Source: Thiotrichaceae bacterium UBA973 (GTDB lineage Bacteria > Pseudomonadota > Gammaproteobacteria > Eutrophobiales > Eutrophobiaceae). From it: DNA of 32,733 nucleotides. Below the pieces are notes generated by a model. That model made no database searches and was not told the origin of the DNA. It worked only from the letters and a program-made list of their open reading frames with translations. This document shows, piece by piece, positions 32,306 to 32,733 of the stretch; the stretch's first letter is position 1, and each line of letters starts with the position of its first letter. The DNA lies in NCBI GenBank assembly GCA_002292815.1, contig DBBX01000024.1, positions 1 to 32,733 of the forward strand, in the 5' to 3' direction. The position numbers and the translations under genes were made by a program.

Positions 32306-32479
32306 GCAAAACTTATCAATAAACAGTAAAGATTATCTAATTGGATATGCTGTCATATTAAGACGTAAGCTTTTAAATAAAACGAAGTCTTAAAGAACTA
32401 AATCACTAAAAAATATAAGTATTATCAGTTTAGATATTAAACAGCTGGGCATTGGTATGAATTCGATAAAAATTCATGA

Positions 32480-32488
32480 CCTCCTCCT
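32480..32488 (+). other. 9-nt anti-Shine-Dalgarno match
   Basis: CCTCCTCCT at 32480-32488 is the exact complement of AGGAGGAGG at 32655-32663, the ribosome-binding region of the next gene. Read on the other strand it is itself a strong ribosome-binding site before a 14-codon ATG frame (minus strand, from 32478). It is only relevant if the transcript starts upstream. Confidence 0.35.
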
Positions 32489-32507
32489 ATCTAACTGCTG
32501 TTTGCTA

Positions 32508-32531
32508 GCGGCATGGTTCATCCCATGCCGC
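32508..32531 (+). terminator. Intrinsic terminator-like hairpin after the LysR gene
   Basis: GCGGCATGG-ttcatc-CCATGCCGC is a 9-bp perfect stem followed by GCTTTGATTTCGTTT, T-rich but not a pure U-tract. It is the most GC-rich spot of the gap 32306-32669 and probably ends the LysR transcript. Confidence 0.65.
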
Positions 32532-32591
32532 GCTTTGATTTCGTTTATGTTAAGGAATATAAAATATAGAGTTTTAAGAATTTTCCTTTTA

Positions 32592-32631
32592 ATCTCGGGG
32601 AGATAAATTAATTATTTTTAGAGATTATCTC
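32592..32631. promoter_or_regulatory. Three-part operator-like region before the last gene
   Basis: ATCTC-ggg-GAGAT (32592-32604) and GAGAT-t-ATCTC (32621-32631) lie within 80 nt of the start codon at 32670. They share half-sites with 31254-31267 upstream of the LysR gene. Candidate binding sites for that regulator; the AT-rich stretch TATAAAATATAG (about 32559) could be the -10. Confidence 0.4.
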
Positions 32632-32654
32632 AAAACATTCTTCATAAAAATTAG

Positions 32655-32663
32655 AGGAGGAGG
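32655..32663 (+). promoter_or_regulatory. Strong ribosome-binding site
   Basis: AGGAGGAGG, unusually strong for this window, 6 nt before the ATG at 32670. It suggests a highly expressed exported protein. Confidence 0.7.
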
Positions 32664-32669
32664 AAGTTG

Positions 32670-32733
32670 ATGAGTAAACAATTAATAAAGAAATGGCTTA
32701 TTGCTGTACTGGCATTGGGACTATCTACCTCAG
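32670..32733 (+). CDS. Start of an exported protein (partial)
   Basis: The window ends after 21 codons. They encode a signal peptide beginning: MSKQLIKKW followed by a hydrophobic core LIAVLALGLSTS. It is preceded by a very strong Shine-Dalgarno sequence and by the operator-like repeats at 32592-32631. The protein identity cannot be told. Confidence 0.75.
   Translation, partial: MSKQLIKKWLIAVLALGLSTS

Noticed and set aside
32437..32478. A 14-codon minus-strand ATG frame with a very strong ribosome site
   Set aside because: It is too short to judge, and the ribosome-site sequence is equally well explained as the complement of the downstream Shine-Dalgarno. Kept only as a note.
1..32733. CRISPR arrays, tRNA or rRNA genes, integrases, insertion sequences
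   Set aside because: No regularly spaced repeats, no cloverleaf with CCA-type ends, no rRNA blocks and no transposase or integrase motifs were seen on either strand by eye.

Overview
The window is chromosomal DNA from a low-GC (roughly 40 % by eye) gammaproteobacterium. The evidence is the family mix: a YgiQ-type radical SAM protein close to the enterobacterial one, MtfA, DUF748, a tandem universal stress protein, Hcp, and two CspA-type cold shock genes with long leaders. Perfect FNR/ANR boxes suggest a facultative or micro-aerobic respirer. Genus and habitat cannot be settled from sequence alone. There are no rRNA, tRNA, CRISPR, integrase or transposase genes; most genes are single or paired housekeeping and accessory genes with short spacers.

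Layout. 1-7 kb: a large AsmA-like DUF748 envelope protein, a cold shock gene with leader and terminator, ygiQ flanked by two copies of a short dispersed repeat, and a NUDIX gene broken by an in-frame amber codon. 7-11.3 kb: a zinc-ribbon protein, three unknown membrane or secreted proteins, a TANGO2/NRDE protein with an apparently leaderless promoter, a small membrane protein, a 364-bp intergenic region with a long hairpin, and MtfA. 11.3-14.2 kb: a tandem Usp protein and a class II-like cytochrome c, divergent, each preceded by a perfect TTGAT-N4-ATCAA box at class II spacing; then an unknown gene and a YdhR-like protein. 14.4-17.3 kb: the second cold shock gene, a LOG-family protein with a NAD(P)-binding protein, a small unknown gene and a CoA-pyrophosphatase-like NUDIX gene ending inside a 13-bp hairpin.

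17.3-21.9 kb: a cytidylyltransferase paired with a CDP-alcohol phosphatidyltransferase (a probable lipid head-group or CDP-alcohol route), a 133-bp nested inverted-repeat element, a 41-aa basic protein, an orphan Hcp converging on a frameshifted gene whose 3' part encodes a truncated FHA domain, a SnoaL-like gene broken by TGA at a Trp position, and a small lipoprotein. 22-28.4 kb: a secreted unknown, two overlapping TPM-domain genes, several unknown membrane proteins, a DraG-type ADP-ribosylglycohydrolase with an extra N-terminal region, and two unknown soluble proteins. 28.5-32.7 kb: a zinc-ribbon gene remnant, a membrane-anchored thioredoxin-fold protein, an HCCA-isomerase/DsbA-family protein, an HSL-type esterase, and a LysR regulator followed by the start of an exported protein whose 5' region carries motifs resembling one upstream of the LysR gene.

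Most notable: (1) the divergent FNR-type control unit; (2) four broken genes (NUDIX, FHA, SnoaL, zinc ribbon) in otherwise intact DNA; (3) the orphan Hcp/FHA pair; (4) the cytidylyltransferase/CDP-alcohol transferase pair; (5) shared ATCTC/GAGAT motifs and a 9-nt anti-Shine-Dalgarno match around the LysR target. I see no convincing wholly new multi-gene system.
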